From positions 7,359,556-7,423,555 of the forward strand of contig NC_051116.1 in assembly GCF_014839805.1 (NCBI RefSeq): a DNA stretch of 64,000 nt, written 5' to 3'. Origin of the DNA: Manduca sexta. Lineage: Eukaryota; Arthropoda; Insecta; Lepidoptera; Sphingidae. Both the position numbers and the translations under genes were made by a program. The notes under the pieces are model-generated. The model was not told where the DNA came from and made no database searches. It saw only the letters and a list, made by a program, of their open reading frames with translations. Positions 51,903-63,344 of this stretch are shown here, one piece after another; positions within the stretch are counted from its first letter, which is position 1; each line of letters starts with the position of its first letter.

Positions 51903-52212
51903 TATAGTCAGTCACAAAAATCGCAGAACGAAAAAATTTCTTATGGCATATGTTTTCAACCCTTTTTTCGCTAAAAAACATCTGTAATGGGTTTATTTTA
52001 TCTAAGATAAAAATAAAAACATATTTTCCATTAAAAATTAAATTGGCATGTGTTATTTTATTAACCGTCTTAAAAAAAGAGGAGGTTCTCAATTCGAAAA
52101 AGAGATATAATTATAATTTATAATGATATTATTCTTTTAAAGTTGTGAAATAAAATTTATGTTTTAAATTTTGTTTTTTTTTTGTTTTCCTTTTGTGGCT
52201 GACTGTACCTAT
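51903..52212. mobile_element. TIR element with CAGTCAGCCACAAAA ends
   Basis: GTATAGTCAGTCACAAAAAT at the left is mirrored by CTTTTGTGGCTGACTGTACC at the right, enclosing about 310 bp of AT-rich sequence. Related ends occur at 30030, 44131-44590 and 45415. An ACCGACT-family scrap sits inside at 52060-52100. The small minus-strand frames are incidental. Confidence 0.6.
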
Positions 52213-52514
52213 TAAGAGGTGTTCACACTGCGGTATTGACGATAAGCACTCGTAGGGGTAGCATCGTGTTTTGTTCAGCCTTTTTTGCGATACTCGTAAA
52301 AAGCTTTTTGTAAAATATTTTAACTGACATAGTAATGAGCGTTTGTTTATTTTTTGTAATTTATAGTTTTTTTTTATAGTGCGATATTTTATTTTCAATT
52401 TTTTTTTTCAATATTAGGTGTCAACTGATTAAGACGAATAAATTTCTCGCCTGATAGTAAGCCACGGCTTCCCATACGTAGACGTTTTGTTTCAGTAAGA
52501 AGTATTAGATTCTA
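52213..52514. other. Unique AT-rich stretch
   Basis: Nothing was recognised beyond T-runs. Confidence 0.4.
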
Positions 52515-52870
52515 TATCAATGGCGAAAGGTAAAATTTTCATAAAAGTAACGCGACACAACATATAGGTACTAATATGCATAAATGCGGTCTGCAAATCG
52601 TTCTAATGATCATAGATTCTACATAAATCTGTACATATTATAAAACAAAATCCCCTTTTCTGTCTATATGTTATCGATTTTCTCAAAATCTACTGAGCGG
52701 TTTTAATGAAATTTGGTATGGACATTGTTTAAGGCCCTGGGAAGGTTATAGGCTACTTTTTATCCCGGGACTTTTATCCCGGAGCACTCCTTCACGCGGG
52801 TGAAACCGCGAGCAAAAGCTAGTTCTATATAAAGGGAAGCCAGCGGGAGACCGGCTTTATTGACTTTTCG
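52515..52870. repeat. Repeat-P, split by a Helitron
   Basis: The left part (52515-52627) has GGCGAAAGGTAAAATTTTC, ACATATAGGTACTAATATGC and TAGATTCTACATAAA. The right part (52823-52870) has TTCTATATAAAGGGAAGCC. Joined, they match 40030-40235 without a gap. Confidence 0.75.
52628..52822 (+). mobile_element. Helitron-like element, 195 bp, complete
   Basis: It begins TCTGTACATATTATAAAACA and ends GTGAAACCGCGAGCAAAAGC then TAG, with A at 52627 and T at 52823. TTTATCCCGGGACTTTTATC is inside. The paralogous empty site near 40160-40195 shows insertion between A and T with no duplication. Confidence 0.92.
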
Positions 52871-53236
52871 CCACTGTTCTCTATAAAGAGAGATCGATAT
52901 ACTTAGTATATTCAATATATATAAATTGGTTACCTCTTTTTCGAAGTCAGTTACAAAACTTCACCATAGATTTCGCCTTGGCTACTGTCAAATGTTAAAT
53001 CAAACATGACCTCATGGTATTACATAACATCCATTAGCTGTCAAAAACAACATGGATCCGTCATGACCTTGTGCCGATTTTATGTTTATATTTACACTGG
53101 AATCAAACACATGTACGCTCGTTAATAGGTTTTGTTGTATACCATTACGCCTTTGCAAGAATAGGCAAAGTTAGAAGTTAGAAGTTAGAACACATTTTGC
53201 CAGCTTTAGATCTACATGAGCGCTTTTTGCGTTGTA
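52871..53236. other. Unique spacer
   Basis: An ACCGACT-type scrap, TTTTTCGAAGTCAGTTAC, is near 52937. TTAGAAGTTAGAAGTTAGAA is a short tandem repeat at about 53171. Nothing else was seen. Confidence 0.4.
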
Positions 53237-53564
53237 TAAATAATAATAATATCAGCCCTGTATTATATACTTGCCCACTGCTGAGCACGGGCCTCCTCTA
53301 CTACTGAGAGGGATTAGACCTTAGTCCACCACGCTGGCCTAGTGCGGATTGGTAGACTTCACACACCTTCGAAATTCCTATAGAGAACTTCTCGGATGTG
53401 CAGGTTTCCTCACGATATTTTCCTTCACCGTTAAAGCGAACGATAAATTCACAAAGAATACACACATGATTTTTAGAAAAGTCAGAGGTGTCTGCCCTTG
53501 GGATTTGAACCTGCGGACATTCGTTCTGGCAGTGCGTTCCACACCCAACTAGGCTATCGCCGCT
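53237..53564 (-). mobile_element. SINE-A, full length
   Basis: It runs from (ATT)n tail to head, with A and B boxes intact on the minus strand (GGCGATAGCCTAGTTGGG, GGTTCAAATCCC). It is nearly identical to the copies at 9998 and 29018. No clear TSD was found. The ORF at 53349-53552 is part of it. Confidence 0.92.
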
Positions 53565-54439
53565 TTTATCCCAGGGTATCGTAGATTCATAGGGCCTCTA
53601 GTCCCTCATAAGGCAGTGGATACTATATTAAATTTTAAAAAAATCTATTAGAGTATAATATACAAATTACAGTTAATTATTTATTTGGTCAAACATAAAA
53701 CATACATATCGAAGATTGGAAGGCGAATGGACTAAAGCGATTTTCTTAATACTTACGCACGCAGCGTAACGACAGGTGACAATCCGTGACGTCACGGTTT
53801 GCTATTACTGTTATTTGACAGCTACCCCTTTTCCTAACTTCACAGCTTCATAACTTATTTATTACTGTACGGATTTTGAAAGTTGTTTGTCCGTTAGATT
53901 TTGGATGACATACATTTTTGATAAATGTTTTTAAAATATACTCAATACCACTATTGTTGAAATAAACAATTCCTTGGTACCTACCCAGGCGCATACGAGA
54001 GACCTACATACAATATTATGCAACACTATGGTCATCATGACATTGAAAGTTAACATTTTATGAAGTGACATCATTGTCAATAGGCCAATGACGTGTTGAG
54101 CAATAGGTGTGTTTGTTTGTCATTAATGGTACATATTTATCTTTGGTATTGCTACAGTCGTACTTAAATACTAATGGTTAATGCTAATAAAGTCTTGGAT
54201 TCAATCAAGTAAGAAAGTCTTTGAGTTTCTTCAAAATTTGACCGATTTTTGCTTAGGCATAAGCATTGGGCGAGTAGCAGGGACAGAACAAAAAACAAAT
54301 CTATCTGTTTCTGAAGCCAAAATGTGTTCTTTGTCGATTGTAACTTTTGTTATAGCTCGATAAAATTACAATCAGAAAAGTTCATAATCGCTGATGTTTC
54401 ATCCACTTCCAGTAAACGTCCTGAGCCGAGGTTCGTACC
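53565..54439. other. Mostly unique stretch
   Basis: It holds a CCGTGACGTCACGG palindrome at 53784-53797, which contains a full CRE, and a Repeat-B scrap, TTGGTACCTACCCAGGCG, near 53973. No gene was recognised. Confidence 0.4.
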
Positions 54440-54790
54440 CGTTAGTGGTTTGCCCTCAGTCGCTTAATTTTCAAGGGTTGCGAGCGTCTAAAATGCTCAC
54501 CCAAAAGTCCTGTGTGTTTGTATTATTTTATGTCACCCGGGATGCCTCATTGAAAATCAGCGCTGCGATATCAGACTGGTACTGCAGCAAGAAGCTGAAT
54601 GATGGTTCCCATTGTTGGCACAATAGGTATAATTTATTTTTCAAATTTTATGTTTTTATTCTGTTTTTGTTACTATGTGCACGTTATACTATTTCTTCTA
54701 TTAGCCGGCCTTTGGAGGGCTAACAAACGTAATATGTTAAAAAAAAACTCAAAAGTAGCTGAACAAACTCAAAATATCTAATAGCCTATA
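54440..54790 (+). repeat. Probable retroelement 3' segment
   Basis: GTCACCCGGGATGCCTCATT, GAAAATCAGCGCTGCGATAT and TTCCCATTGTTGGCACAATA resemble phrases I associate with lepidopteran LINE 3' regions. There is no second copy here. The 109-codon frame at 54394-54723 crosses it without a known motif. Confidence 0.3.
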
Positions 54791-55261
54791 GTTAAGATTC
54801 ATTAAAACATTTTTGTGAGAAGTATAGTAAAGCGGTTTTATTTTTACGATTTTTTTTTTTTTTGGTTGCACAAAATACACCATTTGAAATAATTTTGTTT
54901 AGTTTTACATAATTAATAATCAAATACTTAACCATTTGAGTTTTGACTTTATACTTAGCGAAAAGCGTGATTATAATATTGCTTGCAACTTCAATAAAAA
55001 CCCATAAACATATCTCCGCCCACAATTTATTATCGCATTACAAAATAGAAACAAAACTAAAGATAAATGCAACACCAGATGCCTTTGATGTGTTGGAATA
55101 ATGTTCAAAGCATGTTGGCTAACTAGGTGAGTCAGTTGATGGTAAATGTTACCTACTTGTAATGCTAGAGACCTGGTCTCCACTACTCCTTATGGTAAAT
55201 GAATGATGATCAGATAGTGTCGAAGAACAAGAGATGATTACCCTAGTTGATATTATTGGAT
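54791..55261. other. Unique AT-rich stretch
   Basis: Nothing was recognised. Confidence 0.4.
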
Positions 55262-55312
55262 GTGCACAATGGATATGCACAGGCTGATACCGGAACGTGA
55301 TATTTACGTGGA
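55262..55312 (-). repeat. Repeat-F fragment
   Basis: GGATATGCACAGGCTGATAC followed by CGGAACGTGATATTTACGTG is the Repeat-F middle. Confidence 0.65.
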
Positions 55313-55593
55313 GAAATAGACATTTTTGGGGGTGTTAATCTTTAGCTAATGGCTCATAATGAACATTTTGCGGTGGATGAAACCAGAAGAAATGTATATG
55401 TATTGCACACACATATCTAATATGCAGACCTTAAGATTGACGAAGTAATTTTTCGGCTACCGAAAATATCAAGGATCGTAACTTTGGTTTTGTGAAACTG
55501 TGGTAATACCTCAGCCGAACCGTTATATTCATACTGTGCCATCTACAATGCACATTGCAGGCCCCTATAATTGGCCATGTGAACTTTTTTATA
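55313..55593. other. Unique spacer
   Basis: Nothing was recognised. Confidence 0.35.
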
Positions 55594-55855
55594 TTAGGTA
55601 GCTTTTGTTCGCGGCTCGGCCCACCTGGGATAGACTGTATTTATTTATTACAATTTATTGTACACCAGAGACAAATTCGTGGAACATGAAAAGGGAAAAA
55701 GTACAGAGAAGGCCAATATCTTACAGTGGCCCAAGACTCTATAGCACTCTGGATTAACGTAGCTTTCTATTAGTGAAAGAATTTTCGAAAACGGTTCAAT
55801 AGTTCCTGAGATTAGCACGTCTAAACAAACTCTTCAGCTTTATATATAAAGATTA
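55594..55855 (-). mobile_element. Helitron-like pieces around a LINE-tail-like insert
   Basis: 55594-55635 is a Helitron-like 3' region (GGTAGCTTTTGTTCGCGGCT). 55738-55855 is a 5' region (TAGTTCCTGAGATTAGCACG, ending CAGCTTTATATATAAAG). Between them, TTTATTTATTACAATTTATT and GGAACATGAAAAGGGAAAAA look like a reversed LINE tail (Repeat-X type). One split Helitron is likely. Confidence 0.5.
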
Positions 55856-56626
55856 CTTTATTTTGAAACACAGACAACTCCAGACACTAACATTTGAAAT
55901 GTTTACGTGAACTATTTTAATAAAGATTTTTCGCAAATTGGGTTTTTAGGTTGAAATGTTCAAACTGAGCCACGAAGTGCGGGATTGGGTAATAAATCTA
56001 AATGGTTTCTCCAAACAGCGTAACTCATTGAGATTTACTGCTTAGGTAATGTTAGTAAGTTTTTATTTCACTTTGACTTCAATGGGTTCTGACTTCTGAG
56101 GTTGAGTTACTTAGGAAAAAAATGTAAATTTTTGTTTTGCACCAACTAAACTTAAGTTACTTGTGGTATTAAACTTAATGTCAATTGGTATTATTGCAAT
56201 TAATAAGGCGTCAAATTCTGTGATATGTTAAAATTGACAAAATGACGGAAATTATAGCAGAAATATTATGGATAGTTTTGAGGCATTATTTTATTAAATT
56301 GATACTAGTATTAGTGAGTACTAAATTCTAATCTATTAAATCTTAACACTGCATTTAAACAACGGCAATTATTTTTCCTTTAACTTTATGCATTATGTGT
56401 ATAAATTTTCTATACTAAAATCTAAACTCGCTTCCGTCTAAGATTTTAAGTAAAATTCCGCTCACCTCGTGACCACACGATATTGCTAAACTAATGTGCT
56501 CAAGTGACCTAAATAAGCTCATGAATGAGCTTTGTACGTTACACGAGCTTTCTGTAAACTTTATCGTTTGCAGGTTAATTACAGCGGAAATACAGAAGCT
56601 TTGTATTGCTTGTTTATTTTAGAGTA
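55856..56626. other. Unique AT-rich stretch
   Basis: Nothing was recognised. Confidence 0.4.
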
Positions 56627-56640
56627 TGAAATATTAAAAT

Positions 56641-56872
56641 CTGTCTCGGTGGCTTAGTTGTATCTTGGTACAATTGCAACGCTGAGGACTCGGGTTCAAT
56701 CCCCGGCAAAGAATTTTTTTTTTTCTCAGTATCAATCTGGAGTCTGGAATTTGTGCCCGATATGATAAGTTCATACCCTAATACACTAAGATACCAAATA
56801 AGCACAGCTGCGTGGACGCACCAATTACACCTCCACTTACCCCTTCGGGAATAAAAAGCACGAGTCTGTGTG
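56641..56872 (+). mobile_element. SINE-G, complete, with 14-bp TSD
   Basis: The head TGTCTCGGTGGCTTAGTTGT and B box CGGGTTCAATCCCCGG are followed by TCAGTATCAATCTGGAGTCT, TTTGTGCCCGATATG and CCCCTTCGGGAATAAAAAGC. TGAAATATTAAAAT is repeated exactly at 56627-56640 and 56873-56886. The 111-codon minus frame over it is incidental. Confidence 0.93.
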
Positions 56873-56886
56873 TGAAATATTAAAAT

Positions 56887-57112
56887 ATTTAAAATAAATT
56901 TTACTAGAAGCTGCATGGTGGACATAGAGATCTTCGGATACTTAATCAAGATCTTTAATAAGTTGTTTGGTGTATTGAGTGTTTATTTCTCGCTTTAAGA
57001 ATATTTTTTTGAGTATAGAAATGAGGAAGCATTAATCAAAGCGGATATATGGAACGACATAGTCATGAGCATAAGATAAAGCTCTTTAATAAAGAAGTTA
57101 AAGAATACACAC
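56887..57112. other. AT-rich spacer
   Basis: Nothing was recognised. Confidence 0.35.
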
Positions 57113-57390
57113 AGTGACACACACTCATGCATTTATCATCGAAGGTGTAGGCAGAGGCGCAACTTATTATTTTTTTTAATTTTAAGTATGCTTACAGACA
57201 AAATATAATACAATGTTTAAATATTAATGACGTAGGTTGCTAACGAAAAGCTTTCACATATTAACTTAACAAATACATATTACCTAAAGGTTAGGGTGCC
57301 CCAAAAACAAAACGAGTAACTCTTGTAGTGGCAATTCCATCCGCCTCACGCCGTGTTTCCGTCCCATGATGTGATGGCGAGGTTAAGAAT
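57113..57390 (-). mobile_element. SINE-G pieces split by a LINE-tail-like insert
   Basis: 57113-57162 has the SINE-G tail (CATGCATTTATCATCGAAGG, GCAGAGGCGCAAC). 57346-57385 resumes with GCCGTGTTTCCGTCCCATGA. Between, T-rich TTATTTTTTTTAATTTTAAG leads to GGTTAGGGTGCCCCAAAAAC and GAGTAACTCTTGTAGTGGC, which looks like a reversed LINE 3' end. Confidence 0.6.
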
Positions 57391-57450
57391 GCACTAGTAG
57401 TGCCTCTGCTTACCCTTTCGGGAATAAAAGGGCATGGATGTAAAAAAAAG
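57391..57450 (+). repeat. SINE-G2 tail fragment
   Basis: GCACTAGTAGTGCCTCTGCT, TACCCTTTCGGGAATAAAAG is in the opposite orientation to the piece just before it. Confidence 0.6.
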
Positions 57451-57730
57451 ATTTATCACTCGCACTAAATTCCCATCAACATTATTAGGTCAAGAGCTTT
57501 CCGGCAAAACCCGGATGTGACGTCATCGGCTCATTAATTTCGCAGAGGCGCGAAACTATACTGAGATGTTTACTAGTAACAGTTAAATTGTTCACTTTAC
57601 GAAATTAGTGTGCGGGTCTGATATGTGGGTATTATGGAATTAGCTGGAATTGGTATTGCCCCGATTTTAGCGGTAGTGTGGAATTAAGTTATTAAGTTCA
57701 AGTGTTAATTATTTATAAATTGATGTTTAC
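57451..57730. other. Unique spacer
   Basis: Nothing was recognised. Confidence 0.35.
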
Positions 57731-57741
57731 TACATACATTT

Positions 57742-58053
57742 AGCGGTGGTAGCCTAGTTGGGTGTGGAACGGACTGCCGAGACGAATGTCCGCAGGTTCA
57801 AAACCCATGGGCACACACCTCTGACTTTTATAAAATTATGTGTGTATTCTTTGTGAAATATAGTTTGCTTTAACGGTGAAGTAAAACATCGTGAGGAAAC
57901 TTACATACCTGAGAAATTCCTATAGAAATTTCGAAGGTGTGTGAAGTCTACCAATTCGTACTAGGCCAGCGTGGTGGACAAGGTCTAAGTAGTAGAGGAG
58001 GCCCGTGCCCAACAGTGGGACATAATACAAGGCTAATATAATTATATATTATA
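57742..58053 (+). mobile_element. SINE-A, full, only plus-strand copy
   Basis: AGCGGTGGTAGCCTAGTTGG (A box), CCGCAGGTTCAAAACCCATG (B box), the conserved body and an AT-rich tail. An 11-bp direct repeat with one mismatch (TACATACATTT / TACATACGTTT) flanks it at 57731-57741 and 58054-58064. Confidence 0.93.
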
Positions 58054-58161
58054 TACATACGTTTTAACATTCTATTTATAGTCTAGAAGCCTATTTCGTT
58101 GACAGGGGAATTTCAGTTAATATATATTTGTTCATGTATTTATCTAGCTTAACTAGCAATT

Positions 58162-58270
58162 TTAATTATTCACCGACTCCAAAATTGGTATCCAGTATAA
58201 AGATAATGTTAAATTGTTATTGTTTTTTTTTTTAGTGGCTTTTGAAGACGGTATATGATTTGTTAAAAAG
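58162..58270. repeat. ACCGACT-family left end
   Basis: TTATTCACCGACTCCAAAAT, TGGTATCCAGTATAAAGATA and the T-run match the left 110 bp of 7126-7464. Confidence 0.65.
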
Positions 58271-58445
58271 TTTTTACTTAATAAGAATGTGTCACTTATC
58301 ATGTTTTTTTTGTTTCAGGTATGTTTTTGGTGATAAAACAGTTTAGCTGTCGTAAGTAAAAAGCATGAAGGAAGAAATTTCGAGCAATCACAAACTGTTT
58401 GAACCTTTACCCTGAGATAAACTGAGTCTAATAATTTTACATAAT

Positions 58446-58530
58446 AACAGTGACTACACATGTTTGGCGGCAGAAATAGACATTGCGGTGGTACCTACTC
58501 AGGCGGGCTCCCAAATAAGAGACCTACCAG
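58446..58530 (-). repeat. Repeat-B outer-end fragment
   Basis: ACAGTGACTACACATGTTTG, GGCGGCAGAAATAGACATTG and CGGTGGTACCTACTCAGGCG are the end farthest from the poly(A) tail. Confidence 0.8.
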
Positions 58531-61500
58531 TAAATGAAGTAGCAAAATTAGCTAACATGCTTACAAATTTCGTTTCCTGTGCTAGAGCGCGTCGGCACGC
58601 TGGAATTTCAATGCGTACGATACTGTGAATATACCAACTGATTATCCACCGAATAATAATCATAGTTAACTCACGGCCCTTTTTCATTATTCTATAGATG
58701 TCATTAATTTGCATAACCAGTGTAGCAAGAGCTCTCGGTTTGGCACTCTTGATATTATTCATCGGTGGCGTAGGATCAATATAACTCGATTCCTATCGGC
58801 TTCCCTTTCGAGATTTATATAAAATCTTATTATTATCTTTCAATGATTTGCAAACCTTATTTATGCATATTACTAGTACCTATATGTGATACTATAAGTG
58901 CAAATAGTATATGTATAGGTAATTGATAGCTTATGTAACCAAATTATGTTGACACGCTGTTACGTAATAATTTTACTGGCAGGAAGGCTTATTAATATTG
59001 GTCGTATGTGTCAATTTATAAAGACTTCTCACAGTGATTAAAACGTAAGGCGGTAGGGGTCTACATAAACTGGTATATTTGCATAGATAGGAATCTTAGG
59101 TGTGACAACATAGGTTACTCATAATGATAGCCTCCAAGGTCCCTGTGAATGAATAGCCGATTGATATTCAATATTTGTTACACATTGTGGTTAAATAGAA
59201 TTTTCCTGTCATAAAGACAAAGATAATTAGATGCCTACGTGAATAATATTCTTTCATTTGTCGTTCATTACGATTGTCTATTCATTTACTAGACTGCTTG
59301 ACCATAATGGGCTTGACTTAATCTCAGGCCAAGAATTTTCAAGGGCAATAACAGTACTGTAATAATGTACATTATTTATGTACTTTGTGGTTTTTGTAAT
59401 ACAAGAAGTAATATTAAAACTTTTCGTATTTTTAAATGTTAAGCTATGTAGATTTAAAAAATATAGGCCATAAACAAAAGCGGAAAAAAGATAATAACAA
59501 TTACTGGCCTTTAAAAATTTAAAATAGAATAAATATTTCGTCGCGCGTCACGTTCGAGATTCAAAATAATCATTCCCATAGTGACGTGACAAATCCAAAA
59601 TAAACACGTTCCCAGAATCGGGCATCTGTGAAATCAATTAAAATAATTGAAACGAAACAAAAATACATGGCTTCCTAGCGGCGTCGATTGACAACATGAT
59701 TCTGTTGTTTCCCGCCTTTATTTGGTGCAACAAACTTAATTTTCTGTTAACGAATTTCGTGCAATCGATTGTGAGTTTTAACCCTAACAAATAAGTGACG
59801 TATTGGGTTACGAATAATCGAATGAAATTAAAGGTGTTTTTGCTAGACGAGTCGTGCGCGTCGCCCTTTGTTAGTGGTGCGTTTAAAAATAAAATTGAAT
59901 GGACGTATCGGAAGATATCGGTGTTTCGAGGTTGGTATGTTTCTTATAAGTCGGATCTTTTTATAGAAGCCGCGTGTCCGGTCGAACACAGATTAAATAA
60001 TCATTTCTCTTGCGGTACAATGTAGACATGCATCGAAAGTAATGGCACAACAGAAAACATTCTTTCTCTTTGCATTTATCGATTTCGATTTAAAATAAGT
60101 AGAAAGCTTTATTGTAATTTAATATACGTTACTTGATAGTTTCAGTTGACTTTCATTGGAATGTAAAGCCAGAAAAACGATTCTAGTACAATATAAATGT
60201 TTACCAACAAACTGGAGTTATGATCATGTAAACGATTCGAAATGTCAAATTGAAATATTCAACAGTTAAATAACTAGAAGTATTTTAATCCATAGGTATT
60301 TTCGTAAACATTGCATCGTCAAAATACGTTCGACTGAATTAAGTTATTCAATATCTATTAATAACAATAACGACTGACAACCATGTAATAAGCACTTTTG
60401 TGTGTCACAATTCAATTAGTTATGATTAAATGTAATTCAAATCGATTTAACAAATAAATGAAATAATCGATTGATTGTAACAAATTAAAAGACAGTCCCA
60501 ACCCTAGGCGTTGAGTTAATAACCCTCTAACTAAAACAATATGGGTGCGGGAATTCGTTAATAGTTGCCGTGTTACTGAATGACTAGTGACACAATGAGT
60601 TATTTTATAGTTATTATACTCAGAATAATAATATGTATGTCACACCTCAAGGAACATAAGCACATTGATAGTTTTTAGCGGGAAAATATTTCACAGCAGA
60701 ATATAACAATTCATATTAGTAAAGCGATATAATAAAATGTTACAATGTAATCTTACTTCGAATTTTAAAATGATTCTTTTTTTAAATAATAATTATTATA
60801 TCAAAATAAATCGCTATTTGTGTTACCAACTTAACTAATTTCAAATAACGAACATGGCTTCCATTAATGAAATCGAAGTTGATTTTTTTATACGTGACTG
60901 TGGCACAGTCCAAACATCATCATGCTTTATATCGATTGTGGGTAATATCGATTAATTAAGTCGATTTAAATTTACGAGTTTTGAACGAGAATTTGTAAAT
61001 ACATAAACTGTGTACGCTGGTTGTTTGTGTATTGAATACCAATTCGAAAAACAGTTTGGGGAGCGTCGATTAGGTTGTTGATGAGGGAAATAAACTTATA
61101 TTTCTCATATTGTCTATGTATTACAATTAACATAGTTTTATTCGATGTATTTTTAAATTAAATTAATACTAATATTTTAAATACAAAGGTACTTAACTTT
61201 GCGTTATACGTTCTCACGCCTAAACCACTTAAACTGTTTTGACAAAGTTTTGGAAATAAGAAGTCAAAACCTAATCATTTATTTATCTTTGGTAGAAAAA
61301 TACTCAAATAAATACTAAAAAGAACCAATTCCGATAAGATTTTTATTATTTCCCATAAATCATTTCCAAATATTTTCTTTTATAAATAATACAGGTAAAG
61401 TCACATGTTTAAGTTACCTTAAAAGTCGCTCATGACTTTCTAAATTATCTTTATACATCTAAACTTCGTGTGGGTGGCACAATGGAATCTTTCTCCCCCA

Positions 61501-62618
61501 TACTTGAATATTTGAACGCTTTTTGTACTTTTTCCGTTACAAGTAAGCCATTTACATTTTGGACGTCAACTTAGAGGTTATGTTGCGTAATGTCAATATT
61601 ACTTATATATTTGAAATGTAATAATAATATATATCTTCCACTAAATATTACTTTGGCACGAAGGATGTAGATACGGATGGACAAATAAATATATGTAAGT
61701 GGTATCTTATGGAGCCCGGGTTAGGACATGTTTCGTGACTTAGCTATCAGGAGCTAATACGTATCAACCCTGTCATTCTGCTTCCTAATTATTTCATAAA
61801 TACCAAATTTGTTATTATATTTAAAGGTTTTAAACGTTTTAAATCGATGCAATCTGGTATACTGACCAAATTCTAAATTTACAATTACGTAGCGGCTGTC
61901 ATCGGATAAAATGTCCAATTATTGATCATTCGTATAAAATCGATTTCATAAAATTAAGCGCATCCCTAAAAGCTCAATAAATTTGTTGATAGTACGAAAG
62001 GTACTTATACCACAATGGCGGTGTGAATTAGGTCGCGTCTGCGCTGTTACCTCACGTTTACAATTTTAACACATTTAACACATTTCGGTTGTAATTTGGG
62101 TACCCGTGACCATTGTTTACGGTTCAGGGCTCTTGCACTTATTCAGTTTGATGGTCGATTTTTACTTGAAGACAATGACGTATGTTCTATAGACACGAAC
62201 GCCCATATAAACTATTTGTTCAAAATCTGAACTAAAATGGCAACCAAAACGTCACTGTTATAACTTATTTATTAACTTGAACAACAAATAAGTTTACTTA
62301 TTAAGTTGAAACTTAGACTCGAGTTTTTACATTACGAGCGTCACTCCGTACATAACACGCTGTCAATGTTGAAATCATATTAGTCAGGTGTACAGATTGC
62401 AGTACAGTTGAGTCGAAAACAACGAGTGTATGGAACGCCAGATCTGGTACGTAGTACATGTGTGTTGCTTGAAGATTATTAATTTACTTATTTATACTGC
62501 GGTTCAACTGTCAAATACCTTTTTCGATTATATTAAACTCATATTAGTTCTCTCTTCCATGCAATACCTCATAGTACTTAGATAATTTTGGACATCATTT
62601 CGTGCGTTCTTTTAGCGT
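58531..62618. other. Long repeat-poor stretch
   Basis: About 4 kb with no SINE, Helitron or LINE piece recognised. The AT-rich sequence carries several ATCGAT/ATCGATT motifs between 59760 and 62000. The 76-codon frame at 59795-60025 has no known domain. The repeat-poor character contrasts with the rest of the window. Confidence 0.5.
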
Positions 62619-62646
62619 CTAATCTAAATGGACAACTTTAGATTAG
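62619..62646. repeat. Small hairpin, 10-bp arms
   Basis: CTAATCTAAA and TTTAGATTAG pair perfectly around an 8-nt loop. Confidence 0.85.
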
Positions 62647-62722
62647 TCTATGCTTTACCCCCCAAATCGCTAATTGTCTATGCCATCTGGTATTGCCAAA
62701 AACCTAATGTCTCCCACTTGTC

Positions 62723-63121
62723 ATGATCTCTATAACCCGACTTATTATAGCATATTACGTGTTTCAAGTGCGCGACTCAAGTCATTCATTAATTTTGGGC
62801 CGCGTGAAATCCCCAGCCCGCATACAGTTAGTTATAATTCTTCCATCACGCCAATTGAACGGGGTTTTTGACCTACCAACAAAGCAAGGGATGAAAACTG
62901 TCAATCGATTAAAGCTGTCATTGGTAACGATTTATAGGTTATATCGATTAAACTGGTCGTTATGGTTTTTGGTAAATTTTTTTTTTTTGTTGGTCTATTT
63001 TGTAGTGGCCAGTAACATTTATCATGTTTCGTTTGTTTTGTTAGTTTGGAATATTTTCAATAATATTATGGGTAAATTTAATGTGATTTGTACAGCGAGA
63101 TCTTGGAGATTAGATTGCTGA
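62723..63121 (+). CDS. Hypothetical ORF, 132 codons (weak)
   Basis: The frame is open by translation but starts with a non-ATG codon (ATA). Its C-terminal half is hydrophobic because the DNA is T-rich (WFLVNFFFLLVYFVV). No homology, codon pattern or splice context supports it. I list it only because this region is otherwise empty. Confidence 0.07.
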   Translation: MISITRLIIAYYVFQVRDSSHSLILGRVKSPARIQLVIILPSRQLNGVFDLPTKQGMKTVNRLKLSLVTIYRLYRLNWSLWFLVNFFFLLVYFVVASNIYHVSFVLLVWNIFNNIMGKFNVICTARSWRLDC

Positions 63122-63344
63122 CTTAGAGATAAAATGTGACAATCTTAGCAAATGCGTACCTATCTCTTCTGGGTTTGAAAACTCTGGATGGTGCTGAATT
63201 AATTCAAATTCATGTAAGCGAAAACCATAATGGGGTCTAGATGCTGTATTCGGATTGATATTTTTTAATTTAATAAATTACTGTTTTTTTATGATCTAAT
63301 ATTTTACTCCCTAATTATTTCAAACCATTAGGCAGAATATTTTT

